This document shows, piece after piece, positions 1 to 7,899 of a stretch of 16,063 nucleotides of DNA (the first letter of the stretch is position 1; every line of letters starts with the position of its first letter). The translations under genes and the position numbers were made by a program. This DNA is from Alphaproteobacteria bacterium (GTDB lineage: Bacteria > Pseudomonadota > Alphaproteobacteria > Puniceispirillales > Puniceispirillaceae): contig WTJO01000028.1 in the NCBI GenBank assembly GCA_011524805.1, forward strand, positions 17,410-33,472. Reading direction: 5' to 3'. Below the pieces are notes generated by a model. That model searched no databases and was not told where the DNA came from. It was given only the letters and a program-made list of their open reading frames with translations.

Positions 1-168
1 AGCCGAAATATCACCCAGATAACACTTGAGGTCAGACAGACCAATCTTGCTGCCTGTGCGCTATATGAAAAAGCCGGATTTCAGGTAATGCACCGGCGCA
101 CTGGCTATTATCAGACCAGAGACGGGGCAGTTGACGCGCTATTAATGGCGTGCAGGCTAGGGTGCTAG
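1..168 (+). CDS. rimI: Ribosomal protein S18 alanine N-acetyltransferase RimI, 3' end only
   Basis: The window opens inside a reading frame that gives 55 residues and ends at TAG 166-168. The sequence has the GNAT-family C-terminal signature: LEVR, then NLAACALYEKAGF (the acetyl-CoA-binding helix followed by the Gly-Phe turn), then YY and a DALLM end. RimI-type enzymes acetylate the N-terminal alanine of ribosomal protein S18. The assignment to RimI rather than another GNAT rests on this C-terminal pattern and on the position just before miaB, since alphaproteobacteria usually carry tsaB-rimI upstream of miaB. The N-terminal half lies outside the window, so substrate class and length cannot be checked. 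Confidence 0.75.
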   Translation, partial: SRNITQITLEVRQTNLAACALYEKAGFQVMHRRTGYYQTRDGAVDALLMACRLGC

Positions 169-186
169 CGTTAGAAAGCTATCTGC

Positions 187-252
187 CCTATATAGGAATA
201 TCTGGCGTTTGGGCATTTTTGCTTGACCATGGCGGGGTGTTCAGGGTTAAAC
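187..252 (+). promoter_or_regulatory. rimI-miaB spacer: palindrome and weak promoter candidate
   Basis: The 148-base spacer between rimI and miaB holds a perfect 10-bp palindrome, CCTATATAGG, at 187-196. Downstream is TTGACC (223-228), a 5 of 6 match to a sigma70 -35 box, followed 18 bases later by TTAAAC (247-252), a poor -10 box. This may be the miaB operon promoter, but the -10 match is weak. The miaB start has no classical Shine-Dalgarno at ideal distance: AGGGA lies at 301-305 and AGG directly abuts the ATG. Confidence 0.25.
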
Positions 253-316
253 GGTGCAGAATACGGCGGATTTGGCTCTGGCCATCCTATAGAGCAGAAC
301 AGGGATTACAGGCAGG

Positions 317-1651
317 ATGAAAAAATTATTCATCAAAACATTCGGATGCCAGATGAATGTTTATGATTCAGAACGTATGGCTGATGCATTGATGCCAAGC
401 GGATATATGCCTACCGATGCTGTTGAAGATGCAGATATGGTGATCCTGAATACCTGTCATATCCGCGAGAAGGCAGCTGAAAAAGTATATAGTGATCTGG
501 GGCGCCTGAGGGGGTTGAAAAAACGGGCATCCGAAGAACAGAACAGAGATATGCTTATCGCTGTGGCTGGCTGTGTGGCTCAGGCAGAAGGTGCCGAAAT
601 TACCAGACGGGCGCCATGGGTGGATATGGTGGTAGGCCCGCAAACCTATCATCGTCTGCCAGAACTTGTGGCCAAAATTGACCCTGAAGCACGCACGCGG
701 CTGGTAGATACAGAATTTCCGGCAGAAGTTAAATTTGATTTTCTGCCTGAAGAACAGGCGCCCAGAGGCCCTGCCGCTTTTCTGTCTGTTCAGGAAGGAT
801 GTGACAAATTCTGTTCTTTCTGTGTTGTGCCCTATACCAGAGGCGCTGAATTTTCACGTCCTGCGCAACAGATTATAGCAGAGGCAAAACGGCTGGCCGC
901 TTCAGGCAGCAAGGAGATCACGCTGCTAGGCCAGAATGTAAATGCATGGCACGGCGAGGCAGAGGATGGCAAAAGCTGGGGGCTGGGCAGACTGATAAGA
1001 GAAATGGCTGATATTGAGGGGATTGAACGGCTGAGATACACCACCTCGCATCCGCTAGATATGGATGATGATTTGATGACAGCACATAGAGATGTGCCGG
1101 CATTGATGCCTTATCTGCATTTGCCTGTACAGGCTGGCTCAGACAGGATTCTGGCCGCCATGAACAGACGTCACACAGCAGATGATTATCTGAAGATTAT
1201 CGACAGGCTGCGTGAACTGGTGCCTCATATTGCCCTCTCAGGTGATTTTATTGTGGGCTTTCCGGGAGAAACAGACAGGGATTTTGCAGATACCATCAAG
1301 CTGGTAGACACGGTAAAATATGCTTCTGCCTATTCTTTCAAATATTCGGCACGGCCGGGCACCCCAGCCTCATCTGATGATGCGCAGATTGACGAGCAGG
1401 TTAAGTCAGAACGGCTGTCTGCCCTACAGCAATTGCTGGATGCACAACAGCTTGCCTTTAATCGCAATTGTGCAGACACCAAGATGGTTGTGTTGATGGA
1501 AAAACAGGCAGGCAGAGATGGCCAGCTGTCAGGCAGAAGCCCGTTCATGCAGTCTGTCTATGTGGATGCGCCGATAGATGAAATCGGAAAGATGAAACAG
1601 GTTATCATCACCGATACGCGACAAAATTCGTTAAGCGGCGAATTTGTCTGA
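317..1651 (+). CDS. miaB: tRNA-2-methylthio-N6-isopentenyladenosine (A37) synthase MiaB
   Basis: A 444-residue radical-SAM methylthiotransferase, normal length for MiaB. It adds the 2-methylthio group to i6A37 of tRNAs reading UNN codons, using two 4Fe-4S clusters and SAM. The N-terminal UPF0004 domain shows its three cluster cysteines at C11 (KTFGCQMN), C47 (NTCHIREKA) and C86 (AGCVAQ). The radical-SAM CxxxCxxC motif is C162, C166 and C169 (GCDKFCSFC). A TRAM RNA-binding domain fills roughly residues 375-444. NTCHIREKA and the GCDKFCSFCVVPYTRG context favour MiaB over MtaB or RimO. Its stop codon overlaps the proposed phoH start, so it probably leads the miaB-phoH-ybeY-corC-lnt operon, which has the same order in enterobacteria. 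Confidence 0.97.
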   Translation: MKKLFIKTFGCQMNVYDSERMADALMPSGYMPTDAVEDADMVILNTCHIREKAAEKVYSDLGRLRGLKKRASEEQNRDMLIAVAGCVAQAEGAEITRRAPWVDMVVGPQTYHRLPELVAKIDPEARTRLVDTEFPAEVKFDFLPEEQAPRGPAAFLSVQEGCDKFCSFCVVPYTRGAEFSRPAQQIIAEAKRLAASGSKEITLLGQNVNAWHGEAEDGKSWGLGRLIREMADIEGIERLRYTTSHPLDMDDDLMTAHRDVPALMPYLHLPVQAGSDRILAAMNRRHTADDYLKIIDRLRELVPHIALSGDFIVGFPGETDRDFADTIKLVDTVKYASAYSFKYSARPGTPASSDDAQIDEQVKSERLSALQQLLDAQQLAFNRNCADTKMVVLMEKQAGRDGQLSGRSPFMQSVYVDAPIDEIGKMKQVIITDTRQNSLSGEFV

Positions 1652-2642
1652 GCATATAAAAGAGGATAATTTGGCACCCACCAAAGCAAACACGGTAACG
1701 TTGGAATTTGAAGATAATAATCTTCTGGTATTAATGTGTGGCCAGCATAACCAGCATCTTGCCCGCATTGAACAGGTGCTTGATGTCAGTCTGGACAGTT
1801 TTGGCAACCAGCTACATATTAGCGGGGTAGCAGAAAATATAGAACGTGCGGCACAGGCAGTTCAGAAACTATATCATCAACTAAGCCAGCAGGAAGACCC
1901 TCAGGATATTAACAGCCATCTGGTTGATGATGTGATCACACAGGCAGAACATGGCCAGATTGATCCTGATCAACAGGTCAATAAAGATATTTTCGCTACC
2001 ACATGGAAAAAGAAGATATTTGCACGCACCCCCTCACAGGCTCGATATTTCGAGATGATGAGAGATAATGAGGTGGTGTTTGGTCTTGGGCCTGCCGGTA
2101 CAGGCAAAACCTATATGGCGGTGGCATGGGCAGTAGACTGTCTAAAAAAACGTCAGGTGGAGCGGATTATCCTGTCACGTCCGGCTGTTGAGGCAGGCGA
2201 GCGGCTTGGCTTTTTGCCAGGCGATATGAAAGAAAAGGTAGACCCCTATCTGCGACCATTATATGACGCGTTATATGATATGATGCCGGCAGATAAAGTC
2301 GACAGAATGATTGCCAGTAACGAGATCGAAATTGCCCCGCTTGCCTTTATGCGTGGCCGGACACTCTCAGATGCGTTTGTGATTATTGACGAGGCACAGA
2401 ACACCACGCCTGTACAGATGAAGATGGTGCTTACCCGTCTAGGTCAAGGCTCACGGATGGTAATAACAGGCGATTTAAGCCAGATAGATTTGCCCTCTGG
2501 TCAGGCATCAGGATTGTCAGATGCTGTGAGCAGGCTGGGAAAAGTCAGAGGCATAGATATTATCAGATTTTCAGGTGAAGATGTTGTGCGTCATCCGGTG
2601 GTTGCGCGCATTCTCAAAGCCTATGAAAAAAGTCAGACCTGA
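1644..2642 (+). CDS. phoH: PhoH-like ATPase (PhoL/YbeZ family)
   Basis: A PhoH-family P-loop ATPase of 332 residues if read from TTG 1644. Walker A is GPAGTGKT at 149-156 and Walker B is VIIDEAQN at 246-253, with the family motifs RPAVEAGERLGFLPGD near 179-194 and TGDLSQIDLP near 275-284. The first 80 residues resemble the small KH-like N-terminal region of YbeZ/PhoL proteins. These are thought to work with YbeY in rRNA processing and ribosome quality control, and ybeY lies just downstream. TTG 1644 overlaps the last 8 bases of miaB and lacks a good ribosome-binding site. An in-frame TTG at 1671 sits 4 bases after AGAGGA and is an equally good start (323 residues). No ATG start is available before the conserved region begins at TLEF (about residue 19). 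Confidence 0.93.
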   Translation: MSEHIKEDNLAPTKANTVTLEFEDNNLLVLMCGQHNQHLARIEQVLDVSLDSFGNQLHISGVAENIERAAQAVQKLYHQLSQQEDPQDINSHLVDDVITQAEHGQIDPDQQVNKDIFATTWKKKIFARTPSQARYFEMMRDNEVVFGLGPAGTGKTYMAVAWAVDCLKKRQVERIILSRPAVEAGERLGFLPGDMKEKVDPYLRPLYDALYDMMPADKVDRMIASNEIEIAPLAFMRGRTLSDAFVIIDEAQNTTPVQMKMVLTRLGQGSRMVITGDLSQIDLPSGQASGLSDAVSRLGKVRGIDIIRFSGEDVVRHPVVARILKAYEKSQT

Positions 2643-2690
2643 TATTCTAGACAGATGTCAAAAATAAGGGCACAGTAGGAACATGGATAA

Positions 2691-2711
2691 TTCTGATACC
2701 AGCTATCAGAA
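2691..2711 (+). repeat. Perfect hairpin in the phoH-ybeY spacer
   Basis: TTCTGATA (2691-2698) and TATCAGAA (2704-2711) are an exact 8-bp inverted repeat around the 5-base loop CCAGC. It sits 35 bases before the ybeY ATG and has no T run, so it is not a normal terminator. A 14-codon frame (ATG 2683 to TGA 2727), preceded by AGGA only two bases away, runs across it. The 104-base spacer otherwise contains nothing I recognise. Confidence 0.5.
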
Positions 2712-2746
2712 CTGCACTGTCATTTGACCATAGGCATGATAGGAAT

Positions 2747-3382
2747 ATGAACCACATTAGCGCAGCATCACAGCGCAGCCAGTCAGATCTATCAGATGTG
2801 ACGGCAAAGTCTAGAACGGCAGACGGGCTTGATGCCGAGCCTGAGCCGGCGGCTGACCCCTTTATGATGACAAAAGATGATAGCTATCAACGCTGGCAGA
2901 CCGATAGCGGACATCAGCTGGAACATGTGATCCATGATGAAAGATGGATGAATATATTTTCATCCGAACTTGTCCGGCTTTGCTCGGAGCTGGTCGATGC
3001 GCTGTCAGACAGGCTGGATAGGCAGGTGCTGAACATTTCTGTCTGCTGGACAGATGATGCCGAGATGGCAAGACATAACAGCCAGTTCAGGCAGAAACCA
3101 GCCCCCACAAATATTCTATCATTTCCGTCCGGCACAGAGCCGGAAATAGGCGATCTGGTGATCAGTTTTGATACGGTTATGCATGAGGCAGGGCAGATGG
3201 ACATTCCTGTCGAGCATCATATTGCCCACCTTGTTGTCCATGGTATTTTGCATTTGCTTGGCTATGACCATATTGATGATGAAGATGCACACCAGATGGA
3301 AAGTCTGGAGACAGAATTGCTGGCAGCTTTTGATATCGCTGACCCCTATGCACGTTCTGCTACAGACGGGTTAACATCATGA
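2747..3382 (+). CDS. ybeY: Endoribonuclease YbeY, 16S rRNA 3'-end maturation factor
   Basis: A zinc-dependent UPF0054 endoribonuclease of 211 residues, involved in 16S rRNA 3' maturation and 70S ribosome quality control. The metal site is complete: H165, H169 and H175 in HGILHLLGYDH. The upstream conserved block KPAPTNILSFP spans about 117-127. Typical YbeY proteins have about 150-175 residues. Here the fold appears to begin near residue 55-65, after a hydrophilic N-terminal segment rich in Ser, Asp, Ala and Pro that resembles no domain I know. The ATG at 2747 has AGGA (2741-2744) only 2 bases upstream. The next in-frame ATGs (2864, 2867) lack a ribosome-binding site, so the long form is preferred. 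The TGA stop overlaps the corC ATG (ATGA). Confidence 0.93.
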   Translation: MNHISAASQRSQSDLSDVTAKSRTADGLDAEPEPAADPFMMTKDDSYQRWQTDSGHQLEHVIHDERWMNIFSSELVRLCSELVDALSDRLDRQVLNISVCWTDDAEMARHNSQFRQKPAPTNILSFPSGTEPEIGDLVISFDTVMHEAGQMDIPVEHHIAHLVVHGILHLLGYDHIDDEDAHQMESLETELLAAFDIADPYARSATDGLTS

Positions 3383-4284
3383 GCATACTGGAAAGAGTAA
3401 AATTGATCTGGCCATTTGGCAGCAAGCCAGTATCTGTCAGAGAAGAACTTACCGGCCTGATTGAGACATCCATTTCTCATCCTGATACCGAATTTGATAA
3501 TCAGGAAAGCCTGTTATTGAAAAATATGCTTGGGCTTCGGGATATCACTGCTCAGGATGTGATGGTGCCACGTGCAGATATTGTGGCTGTCGATATGAAT
3601 GACGGGTTTCATGATGTGCTTCAGCAGATGAGCAATGCCTCTCATTCCCGTTATCCTGCATTTGAAGAGAAAATGGACGAGACTATTGGCATGCTGCATA
3701 TCAAGGATATGATGCGGCATAATCTGGAAAACAGCAAAGCTGACCTGAAGCGGCTTATCCGGCCTGTGCTGTTTGTTGCCCCGACCATAAGATTGCTTGA
3801 TTTGTTGCAGGAAATGCGGCTGAGGCGGTTACATCTTGCACTTGTTGTAGACGAATTTGGCGGCATTGACGGTCTGATCACCATTGAAGATCTGGTTGAA
3901 GAAATTGTTGGTGAAATTCAGGATGAACATGATCAGGTCGAAAAACCCAGATTTGAAATTGCACCAGATGGCACAGCTATCGCCGATGCACGCTTTGAGC
4001 TAGAAGCATTTGAAGCGCTTATTGGGCAGCAGATGCTGGAAGGTGAAGAGCGGGATGAAATTGACACGCTGGGCGGTCTGGTTGTCACTCTTGCCGGACA
4101 GGTGCCATTGCGGGGCGAGGTAATCCGTCATGAATCAGGTATTATTTTCGAGGTGCTGGAATCTGATCCGCGACGGCTGACATTATTGCGGGTGAGGGGG
4201 GCAAATCTGGCAAAGGACAGTCTGGCACCAGCGCAAAATCCTGACAGCTCTGAAGATAATAATGCGCCTCTTTCACTTCGTTAG
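3379..4284 (+). CDS. corC: CBS-domain CorC/HlyC family protein (YbeX-like)
   Basis: A soluble 301-residue protein with a CBS-domain pair (about residues 58-180; MVPRADIVAVD, SRYPAFEE, IGMLHIKDMM, LVVDEFGGIDGLITIEDLVEEIVGEIQDEHD) followed by a CorC_HlyC transporter-associated domain (about 190-272; DTLGGLVVTLAGQVPLRGEVI). There is no DUF21 membrane domain, so this is the short YbeX/CorC type. CorC was linked to Mg2+/Co2+ efflux, and YbeX more recently to ribosome metabolism; the context between ybeY and lnt matches YbeX. Similarity to 'hemolysin C' is a family-name artefact. The start shares ATGA with the ybeY stop, which implies coupled translation. The 3' end overlaps lnt by 23 bases. Confidence 0.93.
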   Translation: MSILERVKLIWPFGSKPVSVREELTGLIETSISHPDTEFDNQESLLLKNMLGLRDITAQDVMVPRADIVAVDMNDGFHDVLQQMSNASHSRYPAFEEKMDETIGMLHIKDMMRHNLENSKADLKRLIRPVLFVAPTIRLLDLLQEMRLRRLHLALVVDEFGGIDGLITIEDLVEEIVGEIQDEHDQVEKPRFEIAPDGTAIADARFELEAFEALIGQQMLEGEERDEIDTLGGLVVTLAGQVPLRGEVIRHESGIIFEVLESDPRRLTLLRVRGANLAKDSLAPAQNPDSSEDNNAPLSLR

Positions 4285-5863
4285 GCATGCATCCTTTCGC
4301 TGTTTCTGGCTAGGCGCGATAGCCACATTGGCATTATCGCCACTTGATTTCTGGCCTGCGGCACTGGCATTGGTGCCGCCACTATTGATGATGGCCTCTG
4401 CCGCTTCGGCACGCATGGCCGCCAGATTTTCCTTTATGACCAGCTGGGGGTGGCTCTCAGCCTCACTATACTGGATTGGCGAGTCGCTGCTGGTTGAAGG
4501 CGGGATGGCATTGCTGTTATTGCCGGTGGTATTACTTGGACTGCCAGCTGCGCTGGCGCTGTTCTGGGCTGTGTTTGTGGCGGCGGCATATAGATGCACA
4601 TCATCGCCGGTTCTGCGCCTTGTCCTGATTGCGCTGGCTATCGGCAGCGCAGATATCACCAGAAGCATTGTGCTTACCGGATTTCCATGGAATGTGATGG
4701 CGCATCTGTTTCTTGCCACAGATATATCTGCTCAGGCTGTATATTTTGTCGGACAGCATGCGCTTAATCTGGTGGCGATGGCGAGCATTGCCGGCATTGC
4801 GCTGATATGGCAAAGACAGATTGCGACAGCGGTATGGTTGTTATTACCGGCGATTATTCTGATTGTGCTGGGCGGGCACCGCCTGGCAGACAGAGAGGCA
4901 GCGATGCTGTCTGTTGCGCCTGCTGGCACGCCAGCTGATATACGCATCATCCAGCCGAATATCGACCAGAAAGAAAAATGGAAGCGTGAACAGCGGAACC
5001 AGCATCTGGCAAAGATGGTTGAAATTGCCCACCAGCATATGCCGTTGCCGCCTTTGTTAATACTGCCTGAGACAGCGATTACCACCCTGTGGCCAGCTGA
5101 TGCGGAAAAAACATCCAGCTTTATTCAGGACATTACGCCTTTTGATGGCTATCTGCTTGCCGGTATGTTGCGTCTTGAAGAGCGGACAAGGTTGTATAAT
5201 TCGGCCTTTTTATTTTCACATCAGGGGCAGCCTGTGGCGCGCTATGACAAAATTCATCTGGTGCCGTTTGGTGAATATGTGCCGTTCCGCTTTATTCCCT
5301 ATATTGATGTGATTGCAGGGCCTATTGATTTTTCGTCTGGTGCGGCGCATCAATCCTATCTGCATTTGCCAGAAGACAGCCCGCTTGCAGGGCTGAAGAT
5401 TGCAATGCTGATTTGCTATGAAGTGATTTTCCCGGGATTTCTGGATAGGACCAAAGCTGGCAATGCAGAATTTGGCGATGTCCGGACAGGTGATATTATT
5501 GTTAATCTGACAAATGATGGCTGGTTCGGACATACCTCAGGCCCGTACCAGCATCTGGCACAGACCCGCTTCAGGGCAATTGAAGATGCAAAGCCGCTCA
5601 TACGGGTTGCCAATACAGGCATATCTGCCGTGTTTGACAGCTACGGTGCCGAGCTTGGCAGGATAGCGCTGGCGCAGTCCGGATATCTGGATATCCGGCT
5701 TTCTGATAATCTGGCACAGACAGCACAGAGGCCGTTTTTGCACCCGCTGTCACGCCAGATATTCACCCTGACTATGCTGGCCTGTGTGCTGAGCATCTAT
5801 TTGCTACCGCTATTTGCTCTTGAATTTTGGCGTCAAACAAAGGATAAGAATAACAGTTCATAG
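4262..5863 (+). CDS. lnt: Apolipoprotein N-acyltransferase Lnt
   Basis: A 533-residue inner-membrane enzyme that transfers the third acyl chain from phospholipid to the N-terminal diacylglyceryl-cysteine of apolipoproteins, the last step before Lol export. Residues 10-210 contain about six or seven hydrophobic segments (for example 12-30, 32-50, 84-110, 118-136 and 158-205). A periplasmic nitrilase-like domain follows (about 225-480), and a final membrane helix lies near 500-523. The Glu-Lys-Cys catalytic triad is visible as E270 (LPETAI), K330 (RYDKIHLVPFGEYVPF) and C385 (LICYEVIFP). NLTNDGWFG (415-423) is also typical. The ATG start lies inside the end of corC. The stop is 25 bases before metK. 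Confidence 0.96.
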   Translation: MRLFHFVRHASFRCFWLGAIATLALSPLDFWPAALALVPPLLMMASAASARMAARFSFMTSWGWLSASLYWIGESLLVEGGMALLLLPVVLLGLPAALALFWAVFVAAAYRCTSSPVLRLVLIALAIGSADITRSIVLTGFPWNVMAHLFLATDISAQAVYFVGQHALNLVAMASIAGIALIWQRQIATAVWLLLPAIILIVLGGHRLADREAAMLSVAPAGTPADIRIIQPNIDQKEKWKREQRNQHLAKMVEIAHQHMPLPPLLILPETAITTLWPADAEKTSSFIQDITPFDGYLLAGMLRLEERTRLYNSAFLFSHQGQPVARYDKIHLVPFGEYVPFRFIPYIDVIAGPIDFSSGAAHQSYLHLPEDSPLAGLKIAMLICYEVIFPGFLDRTKAGNAEFGDVRTGDIIVNLTNDGWFGHTSGPYQHLAQTRFRAIEDAKPLIRVANTGISAVFDSYGAELGRIALAQSGYLDIRLSDNLAQTAQRPFLHPLSRQIFTLTMLACVLSIYLLPLFALEFWRQTKDKNNSS

Positions 5864-5888
5864 TCCTCGAACCTTCAAAGGTATTTTT

Positions 5889-7073
5889 ATGGCATATCTA
5901 TTCACATCAGAATCTGTTTCAGAAGGTCATCCTGATAAGGTGTGTGACCGTGTGTCAGATGCTGTTCTGGATCTGTTTCTGGAACATCAGAAAGACGCGC
6001 GCGTTGCCTGTGAAACACTGGCAACAACCAACCGTATTGTGCTGGCAGGTGAGGTCAGGGCAAAAGAGGATATTCTGCCATCCATTATGGGCAAAATTGA
6101 AGATAGGGTGCGTGCAGCCATCAAGGATATTGGCTATGAGCAGGAAAAATTCCACCATGCACATTTTGAATTTCAGAACTATCTGCATGAACAGTCTGCC
6201 CATATTGCGCAAGGCGTTGACGAGACAGATGATAAAGAAGAAGGCGCAGGTGACCAGGGGCTGATGTTTGGCTATGCCTGTCGTGAAACAGATGAATTAA
6301 TGCCTGCCCCTATCCATTATGCCCACCAGATTCTAAAACGTCTTGCGGTGCTCAGAAAAGAGGAAGGCCGTGATGATATTCTTGGCCCTGATGCAAAAAG
6401 TCAGGTAACCATGCGCTATGATGATGATGGCACAATGCTTGGCATTGACAAGCTGGTACTATCTACCCAGCATGCTGTTGGCGCATCGGTTGACGATATT
6501 CGCAAACTGGTAACCCCTGTGATTGCCGAATTACTGCCTGATGGCTGGATGCCTGCGGCAGATGATTTTCTGATCAACCCTACAGGCAAATTTGAAATTG
6601 GCGGGCCAGATGGTGATGCCGGCCTGACCGGACGCAAGATTATCGTAGATACCTATGGCGGTGCTGCGCCTCATGGCGGCGGTGCCTTTTCTGGCAAAGA
6701 TCCGACAAAGGTAGATAGATCTGCTGCCTATGCAGCACGTTATCTTGCCAAGAATATTGTTGCCAGCGGTGTCGCAGATAAATGCACCATCCAGCTTGCC
6801 TATGCTATCGGGGTGGCGGCACCTGTATCTGTATATGTGAATACTGCCAATACAGGTAAGATAGCTGACAAGCTGTTACAGGATAGGCTTATCGAAGCAA
6901 GGCTATTTGATCTGAAACCCCGCGGTATCCGCACCCATCTTGGCCTGAACAGCCCAATTTATGCGCCAAGTGCTGCCTATGGTCATTTTGGCAGGCAGGC
7001 AGGTGAAGCAGGTGCGGGCACCTTTAGCTGGGAAGCAACAGATCTAGCAGACAAGATAGCCGAACTGGTATAA
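5889..7073 (+). CDS. metK: S-adenosylmethionine synthetase MetK
   Basis: A 394-residue methionine adenosyltransferase making SAM from ATP and methionine; SAM feeds the flanking MiaB and TrmB reactions. Signature motifs are GHPDKVCD (13-20), EEGAGDQGLMFGYA (117-130) and GGGAFSGKDPTKVDRSAAY (263-281). The frame is open further upstream into lnt, but ATG 5889 is chosen for two reasons. AAAGG (5877-5881) sits 7 bases before it, and the protein then begins MAYLFTSESVSEGHPDK, matching the family N-terminus. The gap from lnt is only 25 bases, so there is no room for a SAM riboswitch or for the small helix-turn-helix regulator gene seen here in many other alphaproteobacteria. Confidence 0.98.
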   Translation: MAYLFTSESVSEGHPDKVCDRVSDAVLDLFLEHQKDARVACETLATTNRIVLAGEVRAKEDILPSIMGKIEDRVRAAIKDIGYEQEKFHHAHFEFQNYLHEQSAHIAQGVDETDDKEEGAGDQGLMFGYACRETDELMPAPIHYAHQILKRLAVLRKEEGRDDILGPDAKSQVTMRYDDDGTMLGIDKLVLSTQHAVGASVDDIRKLVTPVIAELLPDGWMPAADDFLINPTGKFEIGGPDGDAGLTGRKIIVDTYGGAAPHGGGAFSGKDPTKVDRSAAYAARYLAKNIVASGVADKCTIQLAYAIGVAAPVSVYVNTANTGKIADKLLQDRLIEARLFDLKPRGIRTHLGLNSPIYAPSAAYGHFGRQAGEAGAGTFSWEATDLADKIAELV

Positions 7074-7100
7074 AACAACGCGAAGCATTCTGGTAAGTTG

Positions 7101-7805
7101 ATGATGTCAGAGTCTGAACAGACTTCCCATCCGCGATTTTTTGGCAGGCGCAAAGGCAGGCCATTATCGGCAAATATGCAGCGTCTTCTAGACCATATTC
7201 TGCCTCAATTCAGCATAGCACCATCTGAACAGACGCTTAGTCTGGACAGCCTGTCAGCCAGCCGGGGCAAAATATATGACAGGCTGGTGCTTGAAATAGG
7301 CTTTGGCGGTGGCGAGCATCTGGCACAACAGGCATCTGCCCATCCAGATACATTATTTATCGGGGCTGAGCCGTTTATTAACGGTGTTGTCAGCCTTGCC
7401 AGACAGATAGAAGATAACAGGCTAGAAAATATTCTTATCTGGCCGGATGATGTGCGTATTATGCTTGGCAGGCTGGCACCAGCTGCGCTGGATGGCTGTT
7501 ATATCCTGTTTCCGGATCCATGGCCGAAAGCCCGGCATTCTGGCCGGCGCATTGTCAATCAGGCGATGCTGGATATTCTGTCACAGACTATAAAACCTTC
7601 AGGATTTCTGCGGATGGCAAGTGATCATCCGGTGGCACAAAGCTGGCTTCTGGCAGAAAGCCTGAAGCATGGGCAGTTTTTCTGGACGGCCTCATGCGCC
7701 TCGGACTGGCGGCAAAGACCAGATGGCTGGCCTGAAACACGCTATATGGCCAAAGGGGTCAGAGAGGGGCGCGCATCTGTCTGGTTTGACTTTGCCAGAC
7801 GATAA
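7101..7805 (+). CDS. trmB: tRNA (guanine-N7-)-methyltransferase TrmB
   Basis: A class I SAM-dependent methyltransferase forming m7G46 in tRNA; 234 residues from ATG 7101. LEIGFGGGEHL (about 64-74) is the SAM-binding loop and FPDPWPKARH (about 137-146) is the diagnostic TrmB tRNA/catalytic motif, with ASDHP near 173-177. TTG 7098, ATG 7101 and ATG 7104 are consecutive in-frame start options. None has a strong ribosome-binding site (GGTAAG at 7092-7097), so the exact start is uncertain by a residue or two. The C-terminal substrate-binding motif, usually T-x-x-E, reads TRYM here. The gene lies 27 bases after metK and is followed by an operon boundary. Confidence 0.93.
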   Translation: MMSESEQTSHPRFFGRRKGRPLSANMQRLLDHILPQFSIAPSEQTLSLDSLSASRGKIYDRLVLEIGFGGGEHLAQQASAHPDTLFIGAEPFINGVVSLARQIEDNRLENILIWPDDVRIMLGRLAPAALDGCYILFPDPWPKARHSGRRIVNQAMLDILSQTIKPSGFLRMASDHPVAQSWLLAESLKHGQFFWTASCASDWRQRPDGWPETRYMAKGVREGRASVWFDFARR

Positions 7806-7814
7806 CAAAACGAT

Positions 7815-7830
7815 AAATCGCCCCCGATTT
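7815..7830. repeat. Short perfect inverted repeat after trmB
   Basis: AAATCG and CGATTT flank a CCCC loop, forming a perfect 6-bp stem 9 bases after the trmB stop and 10 bases before the -35 box of the downstream promoter. No T run follows, so it is a poor terminator. It could be an operator or an mRNA 3'-end stabiliser. Confidence 0.35.
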
Positions 7831-7840
7831 GCGAGCGGAC

Positions 7841-7869
7841 TTGATAAATCTGCCTAGTTTCGCTATAAG
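7841..7869 (+). promoter_or_regulatory. Upstream sigma70-type promoter of the rimP-nusA operon (P1)
   Basis: TTGATA (7841-7846) and TATAAG (7864-7869) are separated by exactly 17 bases, each matching 5 of 6 consensus positions. Transcription would begin near 7876 and pass through the hairpin/T-run at 7900-7924 before reaching rimP. Confidence 0.6.
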
Positions 7870-7899
7870 CAAAACATAAACCTTTCTGAATTTCTGGAT

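Noticed and set aside
229..366. 45-codon + strand frame in the rimI-miaB spacer overlapping the miaB start
   Set aside because: No ribosome-binding site and no family resemblance; it runs out of frame into miaB, whose sequence is unmistakable.
3379..4284. Hemolysin assignment for the CBS-domain protein
   Set aside because: CorC/HlyC is a family name; the protein has only CBS and CorC_HlyC domains and sits in the ybeY-lnt context, which matches YbeX.
4273..4719. 148-residue open frame on the minus strand within lnt, and similar minus-strand frames under most genes
   Set aside because: They lie opposite strongly conserved genes, have Ser/Ala/Cys-rich compositions typical of antisense shadows, and show no family motifs.
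5175..5200. TTGAAG and TATAAT inside lnt as an internal promoter
   Set aside because: The spacing is only 14 bases, and it lies well within a coding region without a nearby target gene.
5814..5888. Upstream extension of metK by 25 codons into lnt
   Set aside because: ATG 5889 has a well-spaced AAAGG and gives the conserved N-terminus; the extension resembles no MetK.
5864..5888. SAM riboswitch before metK
   Set aside because: The spacer is 25 bases, far too short for any known SAM riboswitch class.
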